A DNA stretch of 64,000 nucleotides from Ruminococcus sp. (lineage in GTDB: Bacteria > Bacillota > Clostridia > Lachnospirales > Lachnospiraceae): assembly GCA_020024635.1 (NCBI GenBank), contig JAHHTL010000007.1, positions 1 through 64,000 of the forward strand. The letters are read 5' to 3'. This document shows positions 6,701 to 17,007 of this stretch, piece by piece. The position numbers and the translations under genes were made by a program. The stretch's first letter is position 1; each line of letters starts with the position of its first letter. The notes under the pieces were generated by a model. That model searched no databases. It was not told where the DNA came from and was given only the letters and a program-made list of their open reading frames with translations.

Positions 6701-8056
6701 TTAATCAACTTCGTAACAAAAGATTTTTTTCATACTAAACTTGTATACAATAATCGACACTATAGGACTGATGATATCTGAAATCGGTTCTGCAAAAAAA
6801 GTCGCTTTTGCCCCAAAAAACATAGGTAACATAAACAGAGCTACGAAATAAACCGCTTTTCTAAATGTAGAGAGTGGAAGCGAATATTTTACTTGACCAA
6901 GTCCCGTAAATCCATCTACAATCGCATACTGGAGCGCTAATGGAATCACAGCAAGTGTACAAATTCGAATAGCACGAATAGCCTCTTTTGCAATGAGCGC
7001 CTCTGACGTAAATAAACGAACAAACACGCCTCCTGCCATCTGTCCTATGATAAACAGGATTGTGGTATATGCCACTGACAAAAGCATAATATATTTTTCC
7101 GCTTCTTTAACACGACTTGTGTTCTTCGCTCCATAATTATAGGCAAGTATGGTTTGTGTTCCCCCTGTAATCCCTCCTAATGGCATGGTAACTACAAGCA
7201 TGAAACTTTGAGCGATGGTTGCACAAGTAACCAGCAAATCTCCCTGTTTTACCCCACCATAACTTTGCAAAATAGCATTCATCGCAATGATCATAATATT
7301 ATCTGCCGCAATAATAATAAAAGGGGTGATACCGATGGATAAAATTTTTCCCATGATTTTCCATCGATATCCGCCAAATCCGATTCGTACCACCGCTCGT
7401 TTTCCCATTAAGAAAGATAACACATATACACAGCTGAAGAACTGTGAAATAACCGTTGCAATTGCCGCTCCGGCTACTCCCATGTGGAATCCAAAAATAA
7501 AAACTGGATCGAGCACAATATTTAAAATAGCACCAATAAGCACAGACTGCATGGCAATCTTTGAAAATCCCTGACAGATAATAAATTGATTCATTCCTAC
7601 TGACATAAGCGCAAAAACCGTTCCGGTAAGATAAATGGAAAAATATGTTTCCGCATATGGTAATGTAGTTTTACTTGCACCGAACATTTCTAACATCGGA
7701 ACTCTGATTGGATACACAATGAAAGCCATTCCCACGGAAAAAATTAGTAGCATTAAAAATGCATTGGATAAAATCCGTTTGGCCTCTTCTTTATCTCCTT
7801 GTCCCATTTTCATACTCATAAGTGGCGCTCCTCCCACTCCAACAAGAAACGCAACGGCGCCGATCATTGTTACCACCGGTCCGCATACCCCAACTCCTGC
7901 CAGAGCATTTGCACCCACTCCTTTGATATTTCCTATATACATTCTGTCTACAATACTATAAAAAACACTGACAAATTGTGCAAGCATACTTGGAAACGCA
8001 ATGCGAAATACCAGTTTTTTGATTGCATCATTTCCGAGATCGTTTTCTAATTTCAC
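6701..8056 (-). CDS. MATE-family multidrug/cation antiporter
   Basis: 451 aa with about 12 membrane helices in two homologous halves. FPSMLAQFVSVFYSIVDRMYIG at the N-terminus, PLMSMKMGQGD after helix 2 and NYGAKNTSRVKEAEKY in the second half are typical of MATE exporters (MepA/DinF-like). It extrudes organic compounds using Na+ or H+. The start codon is GTG at 8056 with AGGGGG upstream. It is last in a NudC-YitT-MATE series with 14- and 22-bp gaps. The substrate cannot be inferred. Confidence 0.88.
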   Translation of the reverse strand: MKLENDLGNDAIKKLVFRIAFPSMLAQFVSVFYSIVDRMYIGNIKGVGANALAGVGVCGPVVTMIGAVAFLVGVGGAPLMSMKMGQGDKEEAKRILSNAFLMLLIFSVGMAFIVYPIRVPMLEMFGASKTTLPYAETYFSIYLTGTVFALMSVGMNQFIICQGFSKIAMQSVLIGAILNIVLDPVFIFGFHMGVAGAAIATVISQFFSCVYVLSFLMGKRAVVRIGFGGYRWKIMGKILSIGITPFIIIAADNIMIIAMNAILQSYGGVKQGDLLVTCATIAQSFMLVVTMPLGGITGGTQTILAYNYGAKNTSRVKEAEKYIMLLSVAYTTILFIIGQMAGGVFVRLFTSEALIAKEAIRAIRICTLAVIPLALQYAIVDGFTGLGQVKYSLPLSTFRKAVYFVALFMLPMFFGAKATFFAEPISDIISPIVSIIVYKFSMKKIFCYEVD

Positions 8057-8078
8057 TTTTCCTATTCCCCCTTACCTT

Positions 8079-8942
8079 TTACTCTGCTTTAAACCCTGAA
8101 CCTACAACTTCGTTAGATTCCATAATTACAATAAATGCCATTGGATCCACCTCTTTTGCCATTTTTCGTATGGTATACATCTGCTTATTATTGCAAGCAC
8201 ACATAACCACATCTTTTTCTGTCTCAGAAAAACTTCCTTTTCCTTTTAAAATTGTAGAACCTCTTCCGGAGTACTTATCAATTTTTCTGCAGACTTCTTT
8301 TCCTTTCTCGGTTACGATAAACGTCATTTTCCCTGAATCAATTCCATACATAATTTTATCCATGACAACAGTCAAAAGATACGCTATGATTACTCCATAA
8401 ATGGTACCATCCACATCTCCAAAAGTAATTCCTCCAAGTGCAACAACGAACATATCTAAAATAAAAACAATTTTTCCCAAACTAATATGAGGATTTTTAA
8501 TTTTTACCGCCATTGTAATAAAATCGGCTCCACCCGTAGATGAATTATTCATAAAAATCAACGTATAGCCAAGTCCTGAAAAAACACCGGTGCAAAGAGC
8601 TGCCAACATTCGATCTCCTGAATATACCGGAAGCAATGTGACAACATGGTCAATCACAAATGAGGTGATGATAATGGAGCGAATCGAATGCGCAAAAAAC
8701 TGTTTTCCCAATGTTTTATAACATCCGATTGCGATAGGAATATTTAAAATCACACTCATAGCTCCAATTGGAATCTGAAAGAGATGGTAGAAAATTAACG
8801 CGATTCCTGAAATTCCCGCCAACGGAAAGGATTCATTGACCGCAAAATTATAAATACCAATCCCTATTAACAATCCTCCCACAATATCTATCATGCAATC
8901 GTACAATATCTTTATCACTTTATTATCTTTATTTCGTTTCAT
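8079..8942 (-). CDS. YitT-family membrane protein (DUF2179 domain)
   Basis: 287 aa. Five or so N-terminal membrane helices (about 10-190; GISGIALIFYHLF, NNSSTGGADFITM) are followed by a soluble C-terminal DUF2179 domain (about 205-280; GSTILKGKGSFSETEKDVVMCACNNKQ), the standard YitT arrangement. The molecular function of the family is unknown. The C-terminal domain resembles small ligand-binding regulatory folds, so transport under ligand control is possible (inference). It sits mid-operon between nudC and the MATE gene, with GGAG upstream of its ATG. Confidence 0.88.
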   Translation of the reverse strand: MKRNKDNKVIKILYDCMIDIVGGLLIGIGIYNFAVNESFPLAGISGIALIFYHLFQIPIGAMSVILNIPIAIGCYKTLGKQFFAHSIRSIIITSFVIDHVVTLLPVYSGDRMLAALCTGVFSGLGYTLIFMNNSSTGGADFITMAVKIKNPHISLGKIVFILDMFVVALGGITFGDVDGTIYGVIIAYLLTVVMDKIMYGIDSGKMTFIVTEKGKEVCRKIDKYSGRGSTILKGKGSFSETEKDVVMCACNNKQMYTIRKMAKEVDPMAFIVIMESNEVVGSGFKAE

Positions 8943-8956
8943 CTTTTTTATCTCCT

Positions 8957-9793
8957 TTATCTCTTTCCTCTTTTAAATTGCATAATCATCTCATTTGTAA
9001 GACTATCTCTTTTGGATTCTACTGGAATTTCTTCCCTTGAAAACCACGTTGCAACTGCTAATTCTTCTTTGTCCAATCTGATCTGATTGTCTCCATCTAA
9101 CTCACAAAAGAACCCCATTAATACGGTCTCACTAAAGGACCATGGCTGACTTTTATAATACTGAATATTTTTCACTTTCAGACCGGTTTCTTCCATTACT
9201 TCTCTTTGAACGGTTTCTTCTAATGACTCTCCGATTTCCGTATACCCTGCAATTAGTGCATAATTTTTATACACACCTTTTGCATATTTGGAAAGCAAAA
9301 TACGATCGTTGTGTGTCACTGCAATAATGACGGCAGGTGAAATTTTAGGATACTCCATCTGATGGCAGTTCTCACAATAAAGCATTCTCTCGTTTGCATC
9401 TTGTTTTAGTAAATTTCCACACTTCCCACAAAATTGATGTGTATGATACCAATTATAAAGCTGATACCCTGTAATTCCTGCAAAAGCAAGATACTGTGGA
9501 TCTACCTCTCGAAACGCCCAAATACTCTCCATCAAAAACTCGGGATGTTCTTCGATCTCAACTGCTGATACCAAATAAAATTTTTCATGATCTATTGTAA
9601 ATAAATATGTTGCATTATCATAAATACTAGGATTTTCCTTGTCTAACTCTTTAAATCTAGGAAATCGGATTCCACTCTCTGTATATGTCAGAAGACAGGA
9701 CTTCTTTTGATAGTACAATGCGATACTGTTCTCATCCGGAGGGGTGGGAATGTACTCATTGTGATATCTATAAGGTGCAATATCTTGTATCAT
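8957..9793 (-). CDS. nudC: NAD+/NADH pyrophosphatase NudC (RNA decapping Nudix hydrolase)
   Basis: 278 aa from the ATG at 9793, preceded by AGAGAGG; an in-frame ATG 36 bp upstream is less likely. A four-cysteine zinc ribbon (FCGKCG ... LYCENC) precedes the Nudix domain. The Nudix box reads G-x5-E-x7-REVMEETG (GYTEIGESLEETVQREVMEETG region), and the NudC marker SQPWSF follows. It hydrolyses NAD(H) to NMN(H) plus AMP and can remove NAD caps from RNA. It is first gene of the operon with the YitT and MATE genes. Confidence 0.92.
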   Translation of the reverse strand: MIQDIAPYRYHNEYIPTPPDENSIALYYQKKSCLLTYTESGIRFPRFKELDKENPSIYDNATYLFTIDHEKFYLVSAVEIEEHPEFLMESIWAFREVDPQYLAFAGITGYQLYNWYHTHQFCGKCGNLLKQDANERMLYCENCHQMEYPKISPAVIIAVTHNDRILLSKYAKGVYKNYALIAGYTEIGESLEETVQREVMEETGLKVKNIQYYKSQPWSFSETVLMGFFCELDGDNQIRLDKEELAVATWFSREEIPVESKRDSLTNEMIMQFKRGKR

Positions 9794-9935
9794 GTCTAAA
9801 CCTCTCTTTTTCCATTTCCAGTCTATCATATCATAAATTTCAAAATATTTTTATCATTGTTCACAAAATTATCAGTTTCTCACACATCTTTTGCAAGAAA
9901 ATCCCATTTGTTTTGATAGTATTGCTATACATAGC

Positions 9936-9974
9936 AACGGCTACAATCCGCTATTTACGCGGATTGCAGCCGTT
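9936..9974. terminator. inverted repeat between malQ and nudC
   Basis: 16-bp arms (AACGGCTACAATCCGC at 9936-9951 with its near-complement ending 9974; one mismatch) in the 223-bp gap between malQ and nudC. The T-rich stretch follows on the plus strand, although the gene upstream in transcription (malQ) reads minus, so terminator function for malQ is uncertain. Nothing else is seen in the gap. Confidence 0.45.
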
Positions 9975-10016
9975 TTCTTCCTTTTCTGACTAACATAAAT
10001 TTGTGTCGACAAAAAA

Positions 10017-11486
10017 TTATTTTCTTGAAATTATATCTCTTCGATACTTTAATAGTTCCTTTTCCATGTTCCCAAATTCTGGCATACGCCATTCCCAGTT
10101 AGGGGTTCCCACTGTTCCCGGAGTATTCATATGGCCTTCTTTTCCCAATCCAAGAATATCTTGTGCGGGCAGAATTACATATTCAGCTTTGCTTTTTAAT
10201 GTATACAAAATGAATCTGTCTTTTACGCTTCCTTTACCAAGACCTTTTCTTTTTAAAAAACGGCGAACCTTGCGTTTTGCTGCTGTTGTAAGATTTCCGT
10301 ACCATTCCATTAACGTATCATTATCATGCGTTCCTGTATACAATATAACATTTTCCGTTTCCTTTGAAATATCACGTGCATACTTTCCTTTTGTTTCTAT
10401 GGAAAATACTAATATTTTCATTCCTTTGAGATGATAGTAATTTTTTAATTCAAGGACTTCCGGACGTAGATCTCCTAAGTCTTCCGCCACCAGATTTAAT
10501 CCTGGTATCTTGTTTTTCAGTGCAGCAATAACCTCATAGCCAGGAGCTTCGACCCATTCTCCTTCTATGGCAGTTGGACAACTTGCAGGAATTTTCCAGT
10601 AAGTATCAAAGGCACGGAAATGATCAATTCGAATGATATCAAATAATTGATTACAATATCCGATCCGATCAATCCAAAATTGATAATTTGTCTTCTCGAT
10701 ATACTCCCAATTATAAATCGGATTCCCCCATCGCTGTCCTGTTTCGCTAAAATAGTCTGGTGGCACTCCTGCTATAAAAGTCGGTCTTCCTTCATTATCC
10801 AAAAGAAAATTTTTCTTTCCCGACCATACATCTGCAGAATCCACCCCTACATAAAATGGAAGATCCCCCATAATTTGAATCCCACTCTCGTTTGCCTTGG
10901 TTTTTAATTTTATCCATTGTGTGAAAAATAGATATTGCAAAAATTCTTGATACTTTGCTTCTTCTTCGACTGTAATTGGCAACTGCGATCTAATCTCTGT
11001 CCAGTCTTTCTCATTTTGTTTCCACTCATTCCAACACTTTTCACCATTCGTGGATTTCAAAGCGCGAAACACGCCATATTTTTGTACCCATGGTTGTGTC
11101 ACAAATTCTCTGTATTTTTCATCTTTATGCATGCCTTTATTTCTAAATATGTTATAGGCATTCTTCAAATATGGTTCCTTAAAGTTTCTTACTAAATCAT
11201 ACTCAATTTTTGTCATTTTTTCTCTATAAGGCGGAACTATTTCTTCTAAAAGTCCCTCTTTATAGAGCAGTTCCAAGCTGATATAAAGTTCATCACCTGC
11301 ATAAGAAGAATAAGGCTGATACGGCGAATTGCCATATCCCAATGGATTTAATGGCAAAATCTGCCAGATTTTAATTCCGTTTTTTTTCAAAATTTCAATC
11401 CACTGATATGCCGATTCTCCCATGTCACCAACCCCAGTTTTCGATGGCAATGCCGACACTGGCATTAATATTCCTGTTTTTTTCAT
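10017..11486 (-). CDS. malQ: 4-alpha-glucanotransferase (amylomaltase, GH77)
   Basis: 489 aa. The ATG at 11486 is preceded by GGAGGG; an upstream in-frame start at 11513 has no site. GH77 signatures: RIDHFRAFDTYW carrying the nucleophile Asp, AEDLGDLRPEV carrying the acid/base Glu, and GTHDNDT with the third carboxylate. It transfers maltooligosaccharide units between chains with release of glucose. It lies directly downstream of glycogen/maltodextrin phosphorylase, so the two together would convert imported or stored alpha-glucans to glucose and glucose-1-phosphate in the cytoplasm. Confidence 0.95.
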   Translation of the reverse strand: MKKTGILMPVSALPSKTGVGDMGESAYQWIEILKKNGIKIWQILPLNPLGYGNSPYQPYSSYAGDELYISLELLYKEGLLEEIVPPYREKMTKIEYDLVRNFKEPYLKNAYNIFRNKGMHKDEKYREFVTQPWVQKYGVFRALKSTNGEKCWNEWKQNEKDWTEIRSQLPITVEEEAKYQEFLQYLFFTQWIKLKTKANESGIQIMGDLPFYVGVDSADVWSGKKNFLLDNEGRPTFIAGVPPDYFSETGQRWGNPIYNWEYIEKTNYQFWIDRIGYCNQLFDIIRIDHFRAFDTYWKIPASCPTAIEGEWVEAPGYEVIAALKNKIPGLNLVAEDLGDLRPEVLELKNYYHLKGMKILVFSIETKGKYARDISKETENVILYTGTHDNDTLMEWYGNLTTAAKRKVRRFLKRKGLGKGSVKDRFILYTLKSKAEYVILPAQDILGLGKEGHMNTPGTVGTPNWEWRMPEFGNMEKELLKYRRDIISRK

Positions 11487-11551
11487 ACTATAACCCTCCA
11501 CGAATGCAAACACATCGAGTCCTTTTTTAACTTCCAGATATATCTCTTATT

Positions 11552-13813
11552 TTATAAGTGCCAGATCTCGTTGTTATATTCTGTAATTGTTCGATCTGAG
11601 GAAAAGAAACCGGCCTTAGCAATATTCATCAGCATTTTTTTCGACCATGACTTTCTATCTTCATAATCTTCTAACATCTGTTCCTTTGTTTGAATATAAT
11701 CTTTTAAATCAAGCAATGCCATAAACCAGTCTTTTTCAACAATCTCCTTATGCAAACGAGTCAAATTCTCTTTATCACCTATTTGAATCAACTCTTTACT
11801 AACAATAAAATCTACTAATTCCTGAATTAGTGTATCAGATTCATACAAGTTTGTAGCGTTATATTCCCCTGTTTCATATAACTTGATAATTCGTTCTGAT
11901 TTTTCACCAAAAATATAGATATTCTCTTCCCCAACTAATTGATGAATTTCCACATTAGCTCCATCTTCTGTTCCTAATGTCACCGCTCCATTCAACATAA
12001 ACTTCATATTCCCTGTTCCAGAAGCTTCTTTAGAAGCTAACGAAATTTGTTCTGAAATGTCACACGCCGGAATTAATTTTTCTGCCTTCGTCACGTTATA
12101 ATTTTCTACCATGACAATTTTTAAATATGGAGAAACTTCCGGATCCTTTTCTATGAGCTGTTGTAAACAAAGAATGAAATGAATGATATCTTTTGCGATA
12201 ATATAAGCCGGCGCTGCTTTGGCGCCAAAAATCATCGTTAAAGGACGCTTTGGCAAATTTCCTTTCTTGATTTCTTTATATTTATAGACTGCATACAACG
12301 CATTCATCTGTTGCCTTTTATACTCATGAAGACGTTTTATTTGAATATCGTAAACAGAATTCTCATCGATATCTACATTTTGAGTCATCTTTAAATATCT
12401 CTTTAATTCCTTCTTGGCTTCCTGTTTAATATCCAGAAATCTTTTTAGAACCTCTTCATCCTTCTCAAAGGCTAATAATTTTTCTAATTCTTGTGCATTT
12501 TCAAAATACTCAGCTCCAATCAGCTCTTTTATGTATTCTGACAACTTGTGATTACAGTGTATGAGCCAACGCCGAAATGTAATTCCATTTGTTTTATTAC
12601 TAAACTTCTGAGGATAAATCTCGTAAAACAGCTTCAGTTCAGATTCTTTTAATATTTGTGTATGAAGAGCCGCAACTCCATTTACGGCATATCCAAAATG
12701 AAGATCTATATGCGCCATATGTACTAAATTTGTGTCATCAATAATATAAACTCTAGGATCATGAAAATCTCTTTTTACTCTTCGATCCAAGTCATAAATA
12801 ATTGGCATTAAATGAGGTACCACCTTCTCCAGATAATCAATTGGCCATTTTTCCAGTGCCTCTGCTAAAATAGTATGATTGGTGTACGCACAAGTCTTTC
12901 TGACAACATCCACTGCAGTATCTATATTAAAGTGTTTTTGTTCTGTTAAAATTCGAATCAACTCTGGAATTATCATTGTTGGATGTGTATCGTTAATCTG
13001 AATACACACATATTCATGTAAATGATACAAATCAATTCCTTTTTCTTCCGCTTCTTTAATGATCAATTGTGCCGCATTACTTACCATAAAATATTGCTGA
13101 TAAATTCTTAAGAGTTTTCCATCTTTATCACAATCATCAGGATACAAGAAAAGCGTAAGATTTTTCTCAATGTCCTTTTTGTCAAATTGGATCCCGTTAT
13201 GAATAATACTTTCGTCGACTGTATCAAGATCAAAAAGATGTAGTTTATTGCATCCTTGATTGTATCCCGGAATATCAATATCATACATGGTAGAGTGTAA
13301 CGTAAAATTATGAAATGGAACCTCAAAACTTACATCCGTTTTCGTCAACCAACTATTATCCGTAATCCATGGGTTCTTTTTTTCCTGTTGTTTATAATCA
13401 GAAAACTTTTGTAGAAACAATCCCTCATGGTAATTAAGCCCAATTCCATCTCCATTCAATCCAAGCGTTGCAATCGAATCTAAAAAGCAAGCCGCCAGTC
13501 GTCCAAGACCTCCATTCCCTAAAGAAGGTTCTAATTCGATCTCTTCAATTTCAGTTAAACAATGTCCATGCCTTTCCAACACTTCCCTTACTTCGTCAAA
13601 AATCCCCAGATTGATTAAATTATTCGACAACAATTTTCCAATTAGGAATTCTGCTGAAATATAATATAATTTTCTAGTCCCACTATTGCGATTCATTGTA
13701 CGCATTTTTTCTTTTGTAAATTTTAAAAGAGCAATATAGAGTTCTTCGTTTGATGCCTTATCAAGAGACTCCCCTAAAATAACTTCTAATTGTTGTTCCA
13801 ACTTTTGATTCAT
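11552..13813 (-). CDS. glgP: glycogen/maltodextrin phosphorylase (GT35)
   Basis: 753 aa from the ATG at 13813 (MNQKLEQQ), shorter than bacterial phosphorylases of about 800 aa but of the compact clostridial type. Signatures: [11 protein letters not shown] near the N-terminus, [14 protein letters not shown] for the substrate loop, and [15 protein letters not shown] bearing the pyridoxal-phosphate lysine, followed by [10 protein letters not shown]. It phosphorolyses alpha-1,4-glucans to glucose-1-phosphate. The gap to the permease gene upstream is 29 bp, so it is part of the importer operon, which favours a maltodextrin role over purely storage glycogen. Confidence 0.94.
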   Translation of the reverse strand: MNQKLEQQLEVILGESLDKASNEELYIALLKFTKEKMRTMNRNSGTRKLYYISAEFLIGKLLSNNLINLGIFDEVREVLERHGHCLTEIEEIELEPSLGNGGLGRLAACFLDSIATLGLNGDGIGLNYHEGLFLQKFSDYKQQEKKNPWITDNSWLTKTDVSFEVPFHNFTLHSTMYDIDIPGYNQGCNKLHLFDLDTVDESIIHNGIQFDKKDIEKNLTLFLYPDDCDKDGKLLRIYQQYFMVSNAAQLIIKEAEEKGIDLYHLHEYVCIQINDTHPTMIIPELIRILTEQKHFNIDTAVDVVRKTCAYTNHTILAEALEKWPIDYLEKVVPHLMPIIYDLDRRVKRDFHDPRVYIIDDTNLVHMAHIDLHFGYAVNGVAALHTQILKESELKLFYEIYPQKFSNKTNGITFRRWLIHCNHKLSEYIKELIGAEYFENAQELEKLLAFEKDEEVLKRFLDIKQEAKKELKRYLKMTQNVDIDENSVYDIQIKRLHEYKRQQMNALYAVYKYKEIKKGNLPKRPLTMIFGAKAAPAYIIAKDIIHFILCLQQLIEKDPEVSPYLKIVMVENYNVTKAEKLIPACDISEQISLASKEASGTGNMKFMLNGAVTLGTEDGANVEIHQLVGEENIYIFGEKSERIIKLYETGEYNATNLYESDTLIQELVDFIVSKELIQIGDKENLTRLHKEIVEKDWFMALLDLKDYIQTKEQMLEDYEDRKSWSKKMLMNIAKAGFFSSDRTITEYNNEIWHL

Positions 13814-13842
13814 ATTTGTATTTTTACACCTTTCGTCTGATT

Positions 13843-14682
13843 TTAACCTTTTACTGCTCCGGCAGCCACCCCTTTGATAATATGCTTCTGGCATGACAAA
13901 TAAAAAATAATAACCGGAATTACTGCTAATATTAGAGCCGCCATAACTGCCCCCATATCCACTCGACCATAACTTCCTTTCATATACTGAATTGCAATTG
14001 AAATCGTTTTATACTTATTCAGATCGAGTACCAAATATGGAAGCAAAAAGTCATTCCAAATCCACATTGTTTCTAAAATCCCAACCGATATATACGTTGG
14101 TTTCATGATTGGAAGTACTACACTAAAAAAAGTACGCAGAGGAGTACAGCCATCTATCATCGCTGCTTCTTCAATTTCTAAAGGAATTGACTTCACAAAT
14201 CCACAAAACATAAATACTGCAAGACCTGCTCCAAATCCCAAATATATAATAATAATTCCCCAAGGAGTGCGAAGTCCTGTACGATCAGCTACTAAAGACA
14301 AGGTAAACATTACCATCTGAAAAGGAACAACCATGGAAAATACACAAAGCAGGTAAAACAGTTTGGTAAATTTTGAGGTCACTCTTGTAATATACCAAGC
14401 ACACATGGAAGTACACACTAAAATAACCAACACCGATCCCACTGTAATAAATATAGTCCAGCCAACAGCACTTAACAAGTCGTATTTTTCAATTGCAGTG
14501 AAATAATTTTCTATTCCTGTGAATGTTTTTTCCACTGGCATTTGAAAAGGTTCTTTATTGATATATACTTTTTTCTTGAAAGAATTCATTAATACAATTA
14601 AGATTGGCAAAATATATACAATACCTATTATTGTAAATACTCCTGTTCCAAACCAACTTAAAACAACTTTTTTTGTCTTCAT
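13843..14682 (-). CDS. carbohydrate ABC transporter permease (MalG type)
   Basis: 279 aa with six predicted membrane helices. The cytoplasmic EAA loop reads [25 protein letters not shown], typical of CUT1 sugar permeases. It pairs with the MalF-type permease immediately upstream (genes abut at 14682/14683) and with the binding protein at 15597. The locus has no ABC ATPase gene, so a shared ATPase of the MsmK/MalK type encoded elsewhere is probably used, as is common in Firmicutes. The substrate is likely maltodextrins, judged from the neighbouring enzymes. Confidence 0.92.
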   Translation of the reverse strand: MKTKKVVLSWFGTGVFTIIGIVYILPILIVLMNSFKKKVYINKEPFQMPVEKTFTGIENYFTAIEKYDLLSAVGWTIFITVGSVLVILVCTSMCAWYITRVTSKFTKLFYLLCVFSMVVPFQMVMFTLSLVADRTGLRTPWGIIIIYLGFGAGLAVFMFCGFVKSIPLEIEEAAMIDGCTPLRTFFSVVLPIMKPTYISVGILETMWIWNDFLLPYLVLDLNKYKTISIAIQYMKGSYGRVDMGAVMAALILAVIPVIIFYLSCQKHIIKGVAAGAVKG

Positions 14683-15525
14683 CTACTGTTGAACCTCCTT
14701 TGACCTTGTGATCCGCAATTGAATCATACCGATTGTGACAACTAAAATGAAAAACAATACTGCTTTTGCCTGTCCTACTCCTTCCCAACCAGTACGTCCA
14801 TAGAACGTGTTAAAGATATTAAGAGCCATCATTTCTGACATTTTAGCTGGTTCACCCGCTGTTAATGACAGGTTTTGATCAAACAACTTAAATCCATTTG
14901 TAATGGACAAAAACATACAAATCGTAATGGATGGCATCATCATCGGAATGGTAACTTTCCATAGACGCTGCAATCCATTTGCTCCATCAATCTGTGCCGC
15001 TTCGATTACATCTCCTGGAATTGATTGTAATCCTGCTATGTATATGATCATCATATATCCAATCTGTTGCCAACTTACAAGGATAATTAATCCCCAAAAG
15101 CCAAACCATTCATTTAATGCTAATGCAGTCTCGTATTTCGCTAAAATTCCATTAAATATCAGTTGCCATATGTATCCAAGTACAATCCCTCCAATTAGAT
15201 TTGGCATAAAAAACACAGTTCGAAAAATGTTTGTTCCACGTATTTTTTGTGTCAACGCCATCGCCAGAACAAAAGCGATCACATTGATTACCACCAAAGA
15301 TGTAATTGCAAACAATGCTGTATACCAAAACGAATGCCGAAATACAGTATCTTTCAAAGCCTCTACATAATTGGTAATTCCAATAAATTTTGCATCTGTA
15401 ACCGTTGTAAATTTGCAAAATGATAAACCAATTCCCATAACGAATGGAATGATGAATCCAAGTATAAATGCAAAAAGTGTTGGAAGCATAAAAATTGGCA
15501 TATATTTTTTCATGGATTTTTCCAT
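14683..15525 (-). CDS. carbohydrate ABC transporter permease (MalF type)
   Basis: 280 aa with six predicted membrane helices; EAA loop EAAQIDGANGLQRLWKVTIPMMMPS. AAGGAGGG precedes the ATG at 15525. It is the first permease of the CUT1 pair and lies 71 bp downstream of the binding-protein gene. A terminator-like hairpin occupies that gap, so it may be expressed less than the binding protein. Confidence 0.92.
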   Translation of the reverse strand: MEKSMKKYMPIFMLPTLFAFILGFIIPFVMGIGLSFCKFTTVTDAKFIGITNYVEALKDTVFRHSFWYTALFAITSLVVINVIAFVLAMALTQKIRGTNIFRTVFFMPNLIGGIVLGYIWQLIFNGILAKYETALALNEWFGFWGLIILVSWQQIGYMMIIYIAGLQSIPGDVIEAAQIDGANGLQRLWKVTIPMMMPSITICMFLSITNGFKLFDQNLSLTAGEPAKMSEMMALNIFNTFYGRTGWEGVGQAKAVLFFILVVTIGMIQLRITRSKEVQQ

Positions 15526-15539
15526 TATTACAATCCCTC

Positions 15540-15578
15540 CTTAAAAAAGCGACGAAGTACCGTGCCCTCCGCCGCTTT
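15540..15578 (-). terminator. intercistronic attenuator between binding-protein and permease genes
   Basis: Minus-strand stem AAAGCGGCGGAG with CTTCGTCGCTTT (12 pairs, two of them G-U; 9-nt loop) followed by six Ts (15540-15545), immediately before the permease ribosome-binding site. Partial termination here would raise binding protein relative to permease. Confidence 0.7.
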
Positions 15579-15596
15579 TATTATAACTGTCTTTCT

Positions 15597-16895
15597 CTAT
15601 TTTGCTGCTGCTGCTTCTGTTGCCCATCCATTCACAAATGCATGAACAACTTTATCCCAGTTTTCATCTGTTTGATCCGCAGCATAAGCTGTAAGAGCTG
15701 ATCCTAAACCATTTTTCCACTCTTCGGAAGGCATCGTAGAAAAATTCCATGATACCGGAGTCTTCCCTTTTTCCAAATATTTGTTTGCTTCATTTACAAG
15801 CACATTCTCAGACTCAAGATTAGACTTAAACGGAATTACAAACCCCATATCTTTGCACATAGCTTCAACACCAGTCTCTGAAGTTACACACCAGTTCATA
15901 AAATCCAAGGTTGCTTTAATATCTTCTTTCGAAGCTTTTGCATTTACACACCAATAATTTTCCGTTCCAGTACAAACGCTTTGCTCTTCTTCTCCCTCTA
16001 CCCCAATATAAATTGGAAGCATGCCAAGATTTTCGTCTCCAAGTTCCGCTACGTTATTGTATTCCCATGTTCCATTTTGATAGAATACCGCTTCTTCTGT
16101 TACAAAGTCTGCTGTAGCGTCATCTGCAGTCTTTGTAGAAATCTCTGTTGGTTTACATGTTGCATTATTAATGTAAAGATCCCAAATCTGACGATACTGA
16201 GCAAGATAAGTTCCTTTAATTGCATCCGTATTGTCAATTCCCTCTTCTTTGTATTCATAATAAATTGGAAGATTTGCTAAGTGTGTTTTAAATCTCCAAT
16301 CAGATGAGCCATCCATTCCTGCAGATGTAAATGCGGAAAATCCGAGTTCCTCTTTTCGTGCCGTAATATCTTCTGCAACTTTTTTTAAACTATCGAAGTT
16401 TTTAATATCTTCTGCAGAATACCCTGCCTTTTTTAATAATTCTTTGTTATAAATAATTCCATAGTTCTCGATTACATAAGCAATTCCGGACATTTTATCT
16501 CCGTCCATCAATGTAAAACTGTCATCTATAATCTGCTTTGCAATATCTGAATCTTTCAAATCATAACAATACTCTTTCCACCCTTCTAGTCCAACTGGTC
16601 CATTTACCTGAAACAAGGTAGGTGCATCTGTTTTCGCCATTTCTGATTTGAGTGTTTTCTCATATTCCCCTGAGGCAGCCGTTAATACAGTTACTGGAAC
16701 TCCAGTTTCATCTGTATACCTGTCTGCTAATTCTTGCCAGTATTCATCTGCTTCTGGTTTAAAGTTCAAATAATATACTTTTCCCTTTCCGTTTTTCTTC
16801 GTTGTTGTTTCATTTGTAGAGCTTCCACATCCGGCAATGATTCCTGTTGCCATCACAGCCGCAACGATCACAGCCAACATTTTTTTCATTTTCAT
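15597..16895 (-). CDS. maltodextrin-type ABC substrate-binding lipoprotein
   Basis: 432 aa. A lipoprotein signal peptide ends in the lipobox IIAGC, so the mature protein starts at C22 and is anchored to the outer membrane face. The body is an extracellular solute-binding protein of the SBP_bac_1/MalE type, with SETGVEAM near the C-terminus. It captures oligosaccharide and delivers it to the two permeases. AAGGAGAG precedes the ATG. It is the first gene of the transport operon; the 112-bp gap upstream (16896-17007) has an AT-rich TATATT-like -10 region but no good -35, consistent with activation by the upstream two-component system (inference). Confidence 0.9.
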   Translation of the reverse strand: MKMKKMLAVIVAAVMATGIIAGCGSSTNETTTKKNGKGKVYYLNFKPEADEYWQELADRYTDETGVPVTVLTAASGEYEKTLKSEMAKTDAPTLFQVNGPVGLEGWKEYCYDLKDSDIAKQIIDDSFTLMDGDKMSGIAYVIENYGIIYNKELLKKAGYSAEDIKNFDSLKKVAEDITARKEELGFSAFTSAGMDGSSDWRFKTHLANLPIYYEYKEEGIDNTDAIKGTYLAQYRQIWDLYINNATCKPTEISTKTADDATADFVTEEAVFYQNGTWEYNNVAELGDENLGMLPIYIGVEGEEEQSVCTGTENYWCVNAKASKEDIKATLDFMNWCVTSETGVEAMCKDMGFVIPFKSNLESENVLVNEANKYLEKGKTPVSWNFSTMPSEEWKNGLGSALTAYAADQTDENWDKVVHAFVNGWATEAAAAK

Positions 16896-17007
16896 AATTG
16901 CTCTCCTTTCCTTCTGTTAATTAACTTGTAATAATTTCTAAAATTAATATAACAAAAACAAAAGAAAACCTATAATAATAATTCAACTTAAAATGCAAAA
17001 AAATATA

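Noticed and set aside
13843..16895. Absence of an ABC ATPase taken as a broken transporter
   Set aside because: CUT1 importers of Firmicutes commonly use a shared MsmK-type ATPase encoded elsewhere, so the locus is probably complete.
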